Of a stretch of 15,535 bases of DNA, positions 6,401 through 14,035 are shown one piece after another. Both the position numbers and the translations under genes were made by a program. The first letter of the stretch is position 1. Each line of letters starts with the position of its first letter. The notes under the pieces are model-generated. The model had not been told where the DNA came from, made no database searches, and worked only from the letters and a program-made list of their open reading frames with translations. This DNA is from Sulfidibacterium sp036244975 (lineage in GTDB: Bacteria; Bacteroidota; Bacteroidia; Bacteroidales; F082), in the NCBI GenBank assembly GCA_036244975.1, contig BTTE01000062.1, positions 1-15,535 on the forward strand, given 5' to 3'.

Positions 6401-6700
6401 CTATTTTTCCTTTTTGCGGATAACCACATAAATATCCTCATTATCCTTTTTCATGAAATATTTTTCACGGGCATATTTTTCCAGTTGGGTAGTGTCGTAT
6501 TTCAGGGCGTTCAGGGAGCTTTTGTTTTTTTGGATTTCTGTTCGATAAAAATACTTTTGCTGGTCAAGGCGATCGATTTTATTACTCAGTCTCATCTGCT
6601 CACGAAAATTATCACTGTCGAAAAATATCATCCAAATAATAAATGCCAGACTGGTGTAGAAATAGCGATTGTTAATATATTTTAGAAAAAAATACTTCAT
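6401..6700 (-). CDS. DivIC/FtsB-like septum formation initiator protein
   Basis: A 99-residue bitopic membrane protein: a short basic cytoplasmic N-terminus, one membrane helix at about residues 14-28 (YTSLAFIIWMIFF), then a coiled coil (about 33-66, rich in Lys, Gln, Leu and Glu) and a short tail ending in EDIYVVIRKKEK. FtsB/DivIC proteins form part of the divisome with FtsL and FtsQ/DivIB and help trigger septal wall synthesis. The ATG at 6700 (complement) is chosen over an in-frame ATG at 6829 because it gives the family architecture and lies right after a TACTTTTG promoter box. It converges with priA, leaving 48 bases between the stops. DivIC and FtsB cannot be told apart here, so no symbol is given. 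Confidence 0.8.
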   Translation of the reverse strand: MKYFFLKYINNRYFYTSLAFIIWMIFFDSDNFREQMRLSNKIDRLDQQKYFYRTEIQKNKSSLNALKYDTTQLEKYAREKYFMKKDNEDIYVVIRKKEK

Positions 6701-6708
6701 CGTACTGG

Positions 6709-6716
6709 CAAAAGTA
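6709..6716 (-). promoter_or_regulatory. -7 promoter box of the divIC-like gene (TACTTTTG on the minus strand)
   Basis: The minus-strand sequence TACTTTTG matches TAnnTTTG exactly and lies 8 bases before the ATG, so the message would have almost no leader, as at priA. No clear -33 element was found. Confidence 0.45.
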
Positions 6717-7041
6717 GTGCAATTGCCGGCAGAAAAACCTGCTCCCCAAAAATTTTTACACGTGGGATTGTTAACAATAGAGGGTGACAAGTCAGGGATT
6801 AAGCCGATAGATGTTATATGGTGAATCAAAGAACACTCTCAACTAAAATTTGACTAAAAAATAATATATCTCATATATACCTGATAAACCGTGTTTTGCA
6901 AATACATTGCCATTTGTAGCAGAAATAATATCCGGGATTCTTTTTGAAAAAGCACAAATAATAATATTCAATTTCGGATAAATCCAGTAAATTTGGCTCG
7001 GAATAAATTTGTTTAGAGTGATATTGATTAAAGAATAATAT
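6717..7041. other. intergenic region upstream of the nickel transporter
   Basis: AT-rich sequence without a convincing gene. Two copies of TAAATTTG (6988-6995 and 7004-7011) match the -7 element TAnnTTTG and lie 30-46 bases before the transporter start, but neither has a good -33 partner. No recognisable NikR-type GTATGA...TCATAC operator, cobalamin riboswitch or NiCo riboswitch was seen. Confidence 0.35.
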
Positions 7042-8538
7042 ATGCACATCCCCGACGGATATATTTCACCAAAAGTTTTTGTGCCTTTTTATTTGCTGTT
7101 TATCCCTTTGTTTGTCAAAGGGATAAAGAAATTACGCCGACAGTTAGATGAGGAAGTTTTACCCCTGTTGTCTTCTTTGACTGCCTTGTCTTTTATTATT
7201 ATGATGTTTAACATCCCGATTCCCGGTGGCACCAGCGGACACGCTTTAGGCGCCGCACTTATTGCCATTATATTCGGCCCCTGGGCAGGATTCATAGCCA
7301 TCTGTCTTGTGCTTTTATTACAGGCGTTGTTGTTTGGCGATGGAGGTATCACCACCTATGCGATTAATGCAATTGCTATGGGGTATGTCGCCTCTTTTAC
7401 AGGGTACTACACCTATAAGTTGCTTAAAAATAAAATTTCCGACAAATTAAACTACTTTATTTCCGGCTGGACCAGTATTGTACTTGCTTCGATTGTTGTC
7501 GCCGTAGTTCTGGGCATAGAACCTTACATTGCTAAAGATATCCATGGAGTCCCCATTTATTTTCCCTATGGCCTAAAAATAACCCTGCCTGCTATTGTGG
7601 GTTCTCACATGCTGTTTTTTGGTATTATAGAAGGTATTTTTACTTTGTTTGGGGTTTCCTATTTTAAGCGTTATTTTGACATTGGGCAGGGGTATAAAAC
7701 CATAGAGGTTAAAAAGGAAACTTCCGATATATTTCTGTTTTTCATTGTGGTTTTACTCATTATGCTGCTCGTGCCTTTGGGAATAATAACTGAAAATCCG
7801 GCATGGGGCGAATGGAATTTGAGCTTCTTTCACGAAAACCTGGGGTTTATTCCGGAGGGGATAAAACACTTTTCGACACTTTATTCTGCGCCGTTACACA
7901 GATACACTTTGCCCGGAATGAGTGCCGTAGCTTCCTATTATCTTTCGGCCATTTTGGCAATTTTCTTTACGACTTTTGTATTTTATCTTTTTTCCCGTAA
8001 AAGAAATATTCTCTTTGACAAATTATTCTTTGTTAATTATTTGCTTGTGATTTTTGCTGTTGTCGTATCTTCGAATCTTTACTTCATTTTGCTTTTTTTA
8101 ATTATCGCCTTACTACTCTCGGGGAAAGATATTTTTAAACTAATCTGGAGAACATTGGCAGCCATATTGGTTTTTAACCTTTTGTCCTCCATATATTTCA
8201 TAATTACGAAAAATTACACGAACCTGATTGTTTTTAATTTACGCACATTCACTATCTTGTATTTTACTTTACTTATCAGAAAAAAATTAAACCTGTTTGC
8301 CGTTTTTAGCTTTTCACCTTTTATAAGTTACACTTTAACGCTGGCCTATAGTCAAATAATGAATTACCTGACAACTTACGAGCAAATGAAACAGGCATTG
8401 GATAGCAGAACAGTCAGGAAAATTACATTAATGAATTCCTACCACGTTTTGGGATTTCAGATTAACTTGTTTATAAAGAAATCATTTGAAAATTCTAAAG
8501 AGATAACGCAGGCAATAAATTCGAGGACTATAATATGA
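7042..8538 (+). CDS. fused ECF nickel (cobalt) transporter, NikM-NikN-NikQ-like membrane protein
   Basis: A 498-residue, almost wholly membrane-embedded protein. The N-terminus MHIPDGYIS is that of the substrate-capturing component CbiM/NikM, where the amino terminus, His2 and His67 bind the metal. Both histidines are present (His67 in GGTSGHALGAA), which also fixes the start at 7042. The NikM-like part covers about residues 1-205. A segment with a membrane helix at about 229-250 and an extracytoplasmic loop (about 250-292) resembles the NikN/CbiN or PDGLE accessory part. The remainder (about 320-498) resembles the CbiQ/NikQ coupling component: ALDSRT and QAINSRT near the C-terminus look like the paired Ala-Arg coupling motifs that contact the ATPases. 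It overlaps the ATPase gene by 4 bases (ATGA). Nickel rather than cobalt is inferred from the adjacent hydrogenase genes. Confidence 0.85.
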   Translation: MHIPDGYISPKVFVPFYLLFIPLFVKGIKKLRRQLDEEVLPLLSSLTALSFIIMMFNIPIPGGTSGHALGAALIAIIFGPWAGFIAICLVLLLQALLFGDGGITTYAINAIAMGYVASFTGYYTYKLLKNKISDKLNYFISGWTSIVLASIVVAVVLGIEPYIAKDIHGVPIYFPYGLKITLPAIVGSHMLFFGIIEGIFTLFGVSYFKRYFDIGQGYKTIEVKKETSDIFLFFIVVLLIMLLVPLGIITENPAWGEWNLSFFHENLGFIPEGIKHFSTLYSAPLHRYTLPGMSAVASYYLSAILAIFFTTFVFYLFSRKRNILFDKLFFVNYLLVIFAVVVSSNLYFILLFLIIALLLSGKDIFKLIWRTLAAILVFNLLSSIYFIITKNYTNLIVFNLRTFTILYFTLLIRKKLNLFAVFSFSPFISYTLTLAYSQIMNYLTTYEQMKQALDSRTVRKITLMNSYHVLGFQINLFIKKSFENSKEITQAINSRTII

Positions 8539-9284
8539 TTGAAGTAAAAAATATTTATTTTAAGTATGCGAAAGAGTTCGTGCAAAAAGATGCAAGTTTT
8601 TCCGTGTCAAAAGGCGAAAAGATTGCTTTATTCGGAGTTAATGGTAGTGGAAAAACATCCTTGCTGAAACTGTTGGACGGCTTGATATTTCCGCAAAAAG
8701 GCGAAATATTATTTGAGGGGCAAAAACTCACAAAACAAAGTTTAAAAGATAAAGATTTCAGAAAAGAATTTCGAACTTCGGTGGGCTTGTTGTTCCAGAA
8801 TCCTGATATCATGTTATTTAACCCAACTGTTTATGAGGAGTTATCTTTCGGATTAAAACAACTTCAGCAAAGGAACTTAGATGAAAAAATTAATCATTGG
8901 GCTGAAAAGCTAAATTTGTCGGGCTTGTTAGGCAAGCCTCCCGTAAAAATGAGCGGGGGTGAAAAACAACGGGTTGCCTTGGCTTCGATACTCATTTTAG
9001 AGCCGGAACTTTTGCTTTTAGATGAGCCGTTTTCTTCCTTGGATCCAAGGGCGACCGGCTGGCTGATAGACTTCCTGAATACCTTGGATTCTACCCTTAT
9101 TATGGCGCTTCACAATATGGAATTAGCGAGAGAAATTGCCGAACGGGTTATCGTGCTTTCTGAAAATCACGAAATCATATATGATGGCGACATAAATGAC
9201 TTTGCCAACGACAAAGATAAATTGGTAAAGGCCGGGTTATGGCATCGACATTCAGGAAAAGAACCTCATTTTCATAATTTTTAG
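8535..9284 (+). CDS. nikO: ECF transporter ATPase component (NikO/CbiO)
   Basis: This 249-residue ABC ATPase powers the metal transporter encoded just upstream. Walker A is GVNGSGKTS (residues 34-42). The Q-loop lies in LLFQNPD, the signature is MSGGEKQ, Walker B is LLLLDEP, the D-loop is SSLD, and the switch His sits in ALHNME. The start overlaps the stop of the fused membrane gene (ATGA), indicating translational coupling. Only one ATPase gene is present, so it should act as a homodimer, as in Cbi/Nik systems. The tail ends in a His-containing segment (HRHSGKEPHFHNF) that might bind metal. The family is called CbiO when linked to cobalt; the hydrogenase context favours nickel. Confidence 0.88.
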   Translation: MIEVKNIYFKYAKEFVQKDASFSVSKGEKIALFGVNGSGKTSLLKLLDGLIFPQKGEILFEGQKLTKQSLKDKDFRKEFRTSVGLLFQNPDIMLFNPTVYEELSFGLKQLQQRNLDEKINHWAEKLNLSGLLGKPPVKMSGGEKQRVALASILILEPELLLLDEPFSSLDPRATGWLIDFLNTLDSTLIMALHNMELAREIAERVIVLSENHEIIYDGDINDFANDKDKLVKAGLWHRHSGKEPHFHNF

Positions 9285-9367
9285 ATTGTGTTCTTTTTGT
9301 TTCGCCTGTCAACGAATACAAGGGTCATTCCCCTGTTTACCAGATTGATTTTGTATTGTCAGGAAGA
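9285..9367. other. convergent gap between nikO and hypC
   Basis: An 83-base spacer between converging stops. It contains CAAGGG-TCATT-CCCCTG, which could form a short 4-bp stem, but there is no adjoining U-tract on either strand strong enough to call a terminator. Confidence 0.3.
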
Positions 9368-9622
9368 TTACCCCGCCCCATCCAGCTCATTTAAATCTCC
9401 CATCTGCATCAGGATATCCATAGTCGTTTTAGCTTCCGCTTCATCCACAATACTTATGGCACTGCCTACATGCACCAACACATAGTCTCCGGTTTTAGCT
9501 TCAGGAACCATGGCAAGGTTTACCTGCTTAACAATACCGTTGAAAGACACTTTTGCTACACGGAATATATCGTCTATGTCCGAGTCAATTTGAATAATTT
9601 TTCCTGGAATTGCTAAGCACAT
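9368..9622 (-). CDS. hypC: hydrogenase maturation chaperone HypC
   Basis: An 84-residue protein starting MCLAIPGKII, the invariant HypC/HybG N-terminus whose Cys2 contacts the iron of the Fe(CN)2CO precursor and then the hydrogenase large subunit. The central Phe-Asn-Gly/GDYVLVHVG barrel residues are present. HypC normally works with HypD, which is not in the window. It is the last gene of the minus-strand cluster hypA-hypB-hypC, 2 bases after hypB, and converges with nikO. Confidence 0.95.
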   Translation of the reverse strand: MCLAIPGKIIQIDSDIDDIFRVAKVSFNGIVKQVNLAMVPEAKTGDYVLVHVGSAISIVDEAEAKTTMDILMQMGDLNELDGAG

Positions 9623-9624
9623 AA

Positions 9625-10437
9625 TTATTTGGTTTTATTTTTTAACCATTCATACCATTTATCCATTCCTTCACCTGTAGTAGATGAAATCTCAAAAAAT
9701 TCAATGTTTGGATTTACCTGCCGGGCGAGTCCTTTGGCTTTTTCAATATCAAAGTTCACATAAGGCAGCAAATCAATTTTGTTGATAATACAAACCTGTG
9801 AGCCAAAAAACATATCAGGATATTTAATGGGTTTGTCATCTCCTTCCGTTGTGCTGATAATAACGACTCTGGTATTTTCTCCCAGGTCAAATGCAGCAGG
9901 GCAAACCAGGTTGCCAACATTCTCAATCATGACGATAGCATTGGGTTCCGGGTTGAGCTTCAATACGGCATTACTAACCATATCGCTGTCTAAATGACAA
10001 GCCGTACCGGTATTGATTTGAACAACAGGAATTTGTAACGCATCAATTCTGTTTGCATCATTCATGGTCTGTTGATCCCCTTCAATAACATAGAAATTGA
10101 TTTTACTTTTGAGATCAGTTAAAGTCCTTTCAAGCAAGGTTGTCTTTCCCGATCCCGGTGAGCTTACCAGGTTGATGGCAAAGATATTCTTTCCCAGAAA
10201 GTAGCCGCGGTTTCTTTCGGCAAGCAATTGGTTGGCTTGCAAAATATCCTGTTCAACTTCCAGGATGGTTTTTTCATGGTGATGGTGGTGGTGGTGGTGT
10301 TCATGCTCATGTTCATATTCATGATGCTCATGCCCGACATGATGGTCAACAGGTATTTCCCTGGCCGGAGTTTCCGCTTCTCCGGGTTTTTGAATGCTAA
10401 TACCGTCCGTTACACCGCACCCGCAGGTTGTACACAT
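9625..10437 (-). CDS. hypB: nickel-insertion GTPase HypB with a His-rich segment
   Basis: HypB is a 270-residue GTPase that passes nickel with HypA into the immature hydrogenase large subunit. The N-terminus MCTTCGCG carries the high-affinity CxxCGC nickel site. Residues 32-54 hold 15 histidines, eight of them consecutive (47-54), a nickelin-type storage or chelation segment. The SIMIBI-class GTPase fold follows: P-loop SSPGSGKTT (about 92-100), TACH and NLVCPA for the GTPase-domain metal site, DLGE, and NKID for guanine recognition. The neighbouring ECF nickel importer fits a storage role. The gene is 12 bases downstream of hypA. Confidence 0.96.
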   Translation of the reverse strand: MCTTCGCGVTDGISIQKPGEAETPAREIPVDHHVGHEHHEYEHEHEHHHHHHHHEKTILEVEQDILQANQLLAERNRGYFLGKNIFAINLVSSPGSGKTTLLERTLTDLKSKINFYVIEGDQQTMNDANRIDALQIPVVQINTGTACHLDSDMVSNAVLKLNPEPNAIVMIENVGNLVCPAAFDLGENTRVVIISTTEGDDKPIKYPDMFFGSQVCIINKIDLLPYVNFDIEKAKGLARQVNPNIEFFEISSTTGEGMDKWYEWLKNKTK

Positions 10438-10449
10438 ATTAGTATGTAT

Positions 10450-10791
10450 TTAATTTATTACAATAGCTTTAACTCTTAATTCTTTTCCATGATAAATATC
10501 CTTGAAATGGCTTTTGCATTCAGGACACGGATCAAAGATATTTTCCATATCAAAATTGGAACCGCAGTCCAGACATCTGGCTTTACCTTTAATAATATTA
10601 ATTTTTTTTTCAGCATGTTCCAAAACAGTTCCGTTTACCGCCAAAGGCCATGCAAAATTAAGTGATTCTATTTCAACACCGGATAAAGTCCCTATTTCAA
10701 GCTCAATAAGTTCGATTTCAAATATATGATGCTTAACAGCTTCTTTTTTTGCTATATCCACAATACCCATGGCTATTGATAGTTCGTGCAT
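10450..10791 (-). CDS. hypA: hydrogenase nickel incorporation protein HypA
   Basis: A 113-residue metallochaperone that binds Ni(II) through its N-terminal MHE (His2) and a structural Zn through two CxxC pairs (Cys73/Cys76 and Cys89/Cys92). It acts with HypB to load nickel into the hydrogenase large subunit. Length and motifs are standard. It is the first gene of the minus-strand hypABC cluster, divergent from hyaA. Confidence 0.95.
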   Translation of the reverse strand: MHELSIAMGIVDIAKKEAVKHHIFEIELIELEIGTLSGVEIESLNFAWPLAVNGTVLEHAEKKINIIKGKARCLDCGSNFDMENIFDPCPECKSHFKDIYHGKELRVKAIVIN

Positions 10792-10849
10792 GTCTGCTTA
10801 CATATATGGAAATAATACTTATGTAATATTCAAATTAAATAGATTCGTA

Positions 10850-10857
10850 CAAAAATA
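10850..10857 (-). promoter_or_regulatory. candidate -7 promoter box of hypABC (TATTTTTG, minus strand)
   Basis: The minus-strand TATTTTTG fits TAnnTTTG exactly, about 58 bases before the hypA start. A -33 box at the correct spacing is not obvious. Confidence 0.35.
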
Positions 10858-10921
10858 GTAAAAAAGCTCAACTACTTCGGACATTGACATAGCGTAATTT
10901 CCAGGCGCCAATGTTAATAAA

Positions 10922-10939
10922 TTGTTAACAAAATAACAA
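10922..10939. promoter_or_regulatory. symmetrical operator candidate in the hyp/hya divergent region
   Basis: TTGTTAACAA (10922-10931) is a perfect 10-base palindrome. TTGTTA (10922-10927) also forms an inverted repeat with TAACAA (10934-10939). It lies between the two candidate promoters, a natural site for a dimeric regulator such as a CRP/FNR-family protein. The regulator is a guess; AT-rich DNA makes chance palindromes fairly common. Confidence 0.3.
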
Positions 10940-10977
10940 ATTTTTTGCAAAAAGTTTTTTAAATAAAAAAAGTTTTT

Positions 10978-10985
10978 TATATTTG
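10978..10985 (+). promoter_or_regulatory. candidate -7 promoter box of the hya operon (TATATTTG)
   Basis: TATATTTG matches TAnnTTTG exactly. A T-run (10955-10960) 17 bases upstream is a poor stand-in for the -33 TTTG. The resulting leader would be about 140 nt before hyaA. Confidence 0.35.
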
Positions 10986-11132
10986 AAAGCACAATGTTAA
11001 AGAAATAATTACTATTTACTTGTCTTACTGTGTTTTACGTTTTTTAATGCTAACAATAACAACGGAAGTCATACTTAAAATGAGTTCAACTTTTTTAGAA
11101 TAAGCATATAATAATTTTAAATAAGCATCATT

Positions 11133-12257
11133 ATGGAAAAAACACTAAAAAAAGAAGAAACCTATTATGAGAATATTAGAAATAAAGGATATTCTCGAAG
11201 AGACTTCTTAAGATTTGTTACCTATATGACTGCATTTATGGGGGTAGAGTCGAGCATGGTGGGGCAGGTTGTAAAGGCAATGGAGACTAAGAAAAGAATC
11301 CCGGTTATTTGGGACCACTTTCAAGAATGTACGGGATGTACGGAATCTTTTATCCGCCCAAACCACCCGTTGGTTGCTGATTTAATTTTGGATAAGATAT
11401 CTTTGGATTATACGGACACACTGATGGCTGCTTCCGGATTTCAGGCTGAGGAAGCCAAGCAGCAATCTATGAAAGAAAATTATGGTAAGTATATCTTAGT
11501 GGTTGAAGGAGCAATACCCATGAAAGATGATGGCGTATATTGTTCAATTGCAGGACGAACAGCCATTGAAATACTGAAAGAGGACGCCGCAGGTGCCGCT
11601 GCTATTCTGACTTTTGGCAATTGTTCATCGTGGGGTGGCATTCAGGCAGCTGCTCCAAATCCTACAGGCGCCGTACCGGTAAACGTCCTTATTAAAGATA
11701 AGCCGATTATCAGAGTACCCGGATGTCCGCCAATTCCGGAAGTGATGATAGGTGTTGTGATGAATTATGTAACCTTCGGGACTTTACCGGCACTGGATTC
11801 CATGAGAAGACCAAAACAATTTTATGGAAAGCGTGTACACGATTCCTGTTATAGAAGAGCATACTTTGATGCGGGATTGTTTGCAGAAAGTTTTGACAGC
11901 GAGGAGGCAAAAAAAGGATATTGTCTATATAAATTAGGATGTAGAGGTCCTCTTACTTACAATGCTTGTGGTTGGATGAAATGGAACAATGGTTTGAGTT
12001 TTCCCATTCAATCAGGGAACCCCTGTATCGGTTGTAGCGACAATCATTTCTGGGATAATGATCCATTCACTAAAAGAGTGGAAAATGTTCCGGGCTTTGG
12101 AATAGAATCTACTGCAAATACAATTGGTAAAATTGTATTGGGCGCAGCTATTGGCGGTACGGCAGTTCATGCTTTTGCAGCTAATATTGCTAAGAAAAAA
12201 GACCTCAGGGCCAGTTCAAGGAAGGGAAAAGTTAATGAAAAGGATATTAAAGAATAA
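11133..12257 (+). CDS. hyaA: [NiFe] hydrogenase small subunit, Tat-exported and membrane-anchored
   Basis: The 374-residue electron-transfer subunit of a group 1 uptake hydrogenase. A twin-arginine signal (SRRDFLRF, residues 21-28) sends the folded heterodimer across the membrane. Iron-sulfur ligands follow in the usual order: ECTGC (Cys66, Cys69) and GNCSSWGG plus GCPP for the proximal cluster, HDSCYRRAYF and the GC..CG region for the distal cluster, and CIGCSDNHFWD for the medial cluster. A hydrophobic helix near the C-terminus (TIGKIVLGAAIGGTAVHAFAA) anchors the protein and contacts the cytochrome b. The two extra cysteines that create the [4Fe-3S] cluster of oxygen-tolerant enzymes are replaced by Gly (CTGCT instead of CTCC; SWGG instead of SWGC), so a standard [4Fe-4S] proximal cluster is expected. 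It is the first gene of the operon, 11 bases before hyaB. Confidence 0.95.
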   Translation: MEKTLKKEETYYENIRNKGYSRRDFLRFVTYMTAFMGVESSMVGQVVKAMETKKRIPVIWDHFQECTGCTESFIRPNHPLVADLILDKISLDYTDTLMAASGFQAEEAKQQSMKENYGKYILVVEGAIPMKDDGVYCSIAGRTAIEILKEDAAGAAAILTFGNCSSWGGIQAAAPNPTGAVPVNVLIKDKPIIRVPGCPPIPEVMIGVVMNYVTFGTLPALDSMRRPKQFYGKRVHDSCYRRAYFDAGLFAESFDSEEAKKGYCLYKLGCRGPLTYNACGWMKWNNGLSFPIQSGNPCIGCSDNHFWDNDPFTKRVENVPGFGIESTANTIGKIVLGAAIGGTAVHAFAANIAKKKDLRASSRKGKVNEKDIKE

Positions 12258-12268
12258 AATATTTTATC

Positions 12269-14008
12269 ATGGCAAAAAGAATAGTAATAGATCCAATAAC
12301 CAGAATAGAAGGGCATTTGCGCATTGAAGCTGAAATCAAGAACGGCAAAGTAGTAAATGCTTATAGTTCCTCAACAATGGTAAGAGGAATCGAGAAAATT
12401 GTTGAGGGAAGAGACCCGCGGGATTTATGGGCATTTACGCAACGTGTTTGTGGTGTATGTACAACAGTACATGCCATCGCATCCCTACGGGCGGTTGAAA
12501 ATGCCTTGGGAATAGTTATCCCTCCCAATGCCGAGCTGGCCCGAAACCTGGTACTCGCAACTCAGTACATGCAAGACCATGTGGTACATTTTTATCATTT
12601 ACACGCACTTGACTGGGTGGACGTTACCCGGGTTTTAGATGCTGATCCGAAAGCAACTTCTACCCTTGCCCAAAGTATTTCCAAATGGCCAAATAGTTCG
12701 CCGGGATATTTTTCAGATGTTAAGACGAGAATCAAAAAGTTTATTAACAGTGGCCAGCTGGGGATTTTCGCTAACGGGTATTGGGGAAACCCCGCAATGA
12801 AACTACCACCTGAAGTAAATTTACTGGCCGTGGCCCATTATCTTGAGGCGCTTGACTGGCAAAAAGAAATCGTAAAAGTTCATACTATACTTGGTGGGAA
12901 AAATCCACATCCGCATTTCGAAGTAGGAGGTATGGGAAGTACCATTAACCTTAACGATGCAGGTGCCAGTTTGAATACGGATACATTAGATTATATAAGT
13001 AAATTATTAAAAGGTGCGCATAAATTTGTGAACGAAGTTTATGTGCCGGATTTACTCGCCATTGCTTCATTCTATAAAAATTGGGGAAAAATCGGAATTT
13101 CCAAGTTCCGCAATTATCTTGTTTATGGTGATTTACCTACAGGTAGTTATAATAATAAGGCAAGCTTCAAAATGCCTGCGGGTGTTATATTAAATGGTGA
13201 TTTAAGTACCGTCCATCCGGTTGATTTGGAAAAAACCGATGAGATTAAGGAATTTGTAAATAACTCATGGTATGATTATACGGTTGGTGATGATAAAGGA
13301 TTATCTCCGTTTAACGGGGAAACAAATATTCATTACACAGGGCCTAAACCACCGTATGACCATTTGGATGTTGATAAAAAATACAGCTTTGTAAAAACAC
13401 CGAGATGGAACGGAAAGCCTATGGAAGTCGGGCCTTTGGCAAGAATGTTAGTCGGATATGCAAAAGGTGTTCCCGAATATAAAGAAGTCGTTAATTATGC
13501 GCTTAATAAATTAGATATTCCTGCCGGCGCTTTGTTCTCTACTCTGGGAAGAACGGCAGCGCGGGCATTAGAGACCAAATTGGTGGCCGATTGGAGTCTT
13601 GAGTTTTATGATCAACTGATTCGTAACATTAAGAATGGCGATACCCAAATGGCAAACATGGAAAAATGGGAGCCCTCATCCTGGCCAAAAGAAGCTAAAG
13701 GAGTCGGTTATCTCGAAGCACCACGGGGTAGTTTAGGTCACTGGATTACTATCAAAAACGAAAAAACAGCCAGGTATCAAATGGTTGTTCCGACTACATG
13801 GAATGCATCGCCGAGAGATACGGAAGGACAAAGGTCTGCTTATGAATCTGCATTAATTGGAACTCCGATTGCCGTGCCTGATAGCCCGCTGGAGATTTTG
13901 AGAACCATTCACTCCTTTGACCCGTGTTTGGCCTGTGCTGTTCATTTATATGATGAACATGGTAAGAATATAAGCCAAGTTCAAATTGGAGGGGCTTGCA
14001 GTATTTGA
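12269..14008 (+). CDS. hyaB: [NiFe] hydrogenase large (catalytic) subunit
   Basis: This 579-residue subunit carries the Ni-Fe(CN)2CO centre that splits H2. The N-terminal L1 motif is RVCGVCTTVH (Cys61, Cys64, His68), preceded by RIEGH with Glu14. The C-terminal L2 motif is DPCLACAVH (Cys553, Cys556, His559). The four cysteines bind nickel, two of them bridging to iron. The 20 residues after His559 form the C-terminal extension removed by the maturation endopeptidase (HyaD) once nickel is in place. The protein has no signal peptide and should be exported with the Tat-tagged small subunit. All active-site ligands are intact. Confidence 0.97.
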   Translation: MAKRIVIDPITRIEGHLRIEAEIKNGKVVNAYSSSTMVRGIEKIVEGRDPRDLWAFTQRVCGVCTTVHAIASLRAVENALGIVIPPNAELARNLVLATQYMQDHVVHFYHLHALDWVDVTRVLDADPKATSTLAQSISKWPNSSPGYFSDVKTRIKKFINSGQLGIFANGYWGNPAMKLPPEVNLLAVAHYLEALDWQKEIVKVHTILGGKNPHPHFEVGGMGSTINLNDAGASLNTDTLDYISKLLKGAHKFVNEVYVPDLLAIASFYKNWGKIGISKFRNYLVYGDLPTGSYNNKASFKMPAGVILNGDLSTVHPVDLEKTDEIKEFVNNSWYDYTVGDDKGLSPFNGETNIHYTGPKPPYDHLDVDKKYSFVKTPRWNGKPMEVGPLARMLVGYAKGVPEYKEVVNYALNKLDIPAGALFSTLGRTAARALETKLVADWSLEFYDQLIRNIKNGDTQMANMEKWEPSSWPKEAKGVGYLEAPRGSLGHWITIKNEKTARYQMVVPTTWNASPRDTEGQRSAYESALIGTPIAVPDSPLEILRTIHSFDPCLACAVHLYDEHGKNISQVQIGGACSI

Positions 14009-14035
14009 TATTAAAATCATTTAAATTAATTAAAA

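Noticed and set aside
6701..6829. N-terminal extension of the DivIC-like protein to an ATG at 6829
   Set aside because: The added 43 residues are low in family character and cover the likely promoter; the ATG at 6700 gives the usual short basic N-terminus before the membrane helix.
6843..7049. 68-codon minus-strand ORF before the nickel transporter
   Set aside because: It overlaps the transporter start and promoter region, has no recognised family, and the AT-rich sequence yields open frames by chance.
10228..10479. Plus-strand ORF across hypB with a Met/Val/Phe-rich run
   Set aside because: It is the complement of the His-codon run in hypB.
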